Assembly (NCBI GenBank): GCA_011947345.1
Contig: JAAVTG010000519.1
Location: 496,001-560,000, forward strand
Direction: 5' to 3'
From: Phytophthora quininea
Taxonomy: Eukaryota > Oomycota > Peronosporomycetes > Peronosporales > Peronosporaceae
Length of the DNA: 64,000 nucleotides
Numbering within the stretch: position 1 is the first letter of the stretch; every line of letters starts with the position of its first letter. The notes below the pieces were generated by a model. That model was not told the origin of the DNA. It searched no databases and saw only the letters and a program-made list of their open reading frames with translations. This document shows, piece after piece, positions 63,291 through 64,000 of this stretch. The position numbers were made by a program, and so were the translations under genes.

Positions 63291-64000
63291 CCCTTTGTGT
63301 TGCGTTATCTTAGAAATTTAGCGTTAGACAGACTATTTTTCAGATTTGAGATGCTGCTCTAAAAGCAATTCCTGCTGCTGTTGCAACACAAGTACATGCC
63401 GCAAGCCTCGCATCTAAACTTTGTCTGAGGCGCCTCCGTTGCCTTGCCTGCTGGCAGCTTGCTGGCACAAAGTGCGCAGCGGTGTCGATTTTTCACCAAG
63501 CTTGGCAGGTGGCCTGTGTATTGTGCTTGGGGAGGCTCTGTCTGGACTGCGACATCAACCGTTTTTAGCGATAATGATCCCGACGACTTCCTCTGACGTT
63601 TTCGAGACCTATAGCCCGTCCGAGCGGCATCCCAAAGCATTTCCCAAGCAAGATGTACTCTAAAATGTCGATGCGTCAGTGCTTTTTTCCTTCACTGGCT
63701 TTGTGGATGAGGAATGCGTTCACAATAGTAGTATCTACCAGCCAGAAAAATAACGGCAACCAATTCCTGCTTGCCACGAGCTGCGTTGAATAATATCCTC
63801 GTAGCTGATCACTAATGTCGATACCATTCATGTATTGGTTGTAGTCATGTATGAGGCGAGGTACATTTACAATAATCTCTCGAGAATCTCCAAATGCTTG
63901 TTGCACGTACGCAGGCTTCTTGATAGCCGGTTCAGGGGGACGACGACGACTTTTCTTTACAAACCACTCTTCCCCATGAATATCATGAATCGTAGTTAGC
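63291..64000 (-). mobile_element. piggyBac-like element, array unit 3, cut by the window edge
   Basis: Begins one T after unit 2 with CCCTTTGTGTTGCG and is identical by eye to unit 2 as far as it goes: C-terminal Cys-rich region 63359-63640, transposase C-terminus from 63676 rightward. The array therefore continues beyond the window. Confidence 0.88.

Noticed and set aside
1..64000. CRISPR arrays, tRNA, rRNA or riboswitches
   Set aside because: I saw no regularly spaced short repeats, no cloverleaf with conserved TTCAA or CCA features, and no rRNA sequence. The gene structure is eukaryotic.

Overview
The window looks like a Phytophthora-type oomycete (Peronosporales) genome fragment. Genes are compact and closely spaced, often with divergent 100-bp promoters. 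Introns are short (about 55-85 nt, GTRNGT...CTRAY...YAG). Some starts carry the oomycete core promoter (GCTCATTYYNCAWTTT-like). There is a secreted CAP/PR-1-like cluster, a helicase-associated-repeat pseudogene and LTR/DNA transposons of oomycete style. No bacterial operons, CRISPR arrays, tRNAs or rRNAs were seen.

Layout. 1-2190: edge of an unknown gene, a minisatellite and a decayed PIF/Harbinger-like transposase. 2195-7425: two direct copies of a CAP-gene segment flanking a large multi-pass membrane-protein gene. 7875-13752: a conserved housekeeping block with a Nepro/RMP1-like protein, a small zinc protein, nucleoporin Nup62, an arrestin-fold protein and a 2-oxoglutarate/Fe(II) dioxygenase. 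13815-28862: a cluster of ten CAP-domain secreted-protein genes and pseudogenes. It includes a ~6-kb inverted repeat (arms 23065-25459 and 26668-29072), an older damaged version of it (18294-22357), and a truncated aldo-keto reductase stranded at the edge. 29091-39557: WrbA-type quinone oxidoreductase, ADCK/UbiB kinase-like protein, Mcm10, CLN3/battenin-like transporter, several unknown genes and a helicase-associated-repeat pseudogene. 40769-44679: three tandem paralogues of an unrecognised small basic protein. 44833-52986: a bZIP-like regulator, a VOC/glyoxalase relic, a very large coiled-coil protein with a C-terminal GOLD domain, and a PD-(D/E)XK-like protein divergent from it. 53723-64000: transposon territory with a TA-flanked MITE, a chromodomain plus putative cysteine-peptidase gene, a broken Ty1/copia element, and a head-to-tail tandem array of piggyBac elements inserted in the copia gag region.

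Nearly every long gene here is broken by one or more single-base frameshifts, and almost all are one-base deletions, many next to short homopolymers. This includes genes that should be essential (Nup62). I infer that most are consensus errors of the assembly rather than real decay, so those genes are annotated as one locus. Genes with lost ends, large deletions or several stop codons are called pseudogenes.

Functionally, the CAP proteins are predicted secreted proteins: a signal peptide, a conserved NLRxxRxL-like segment, a CAP domain, a variable Thr/Pro/Glu-rich tail and a terminal DC(E/K)S motif. They are probably apoplastic in a host interaction. The housekeeping genes do not form a single pathway with them.
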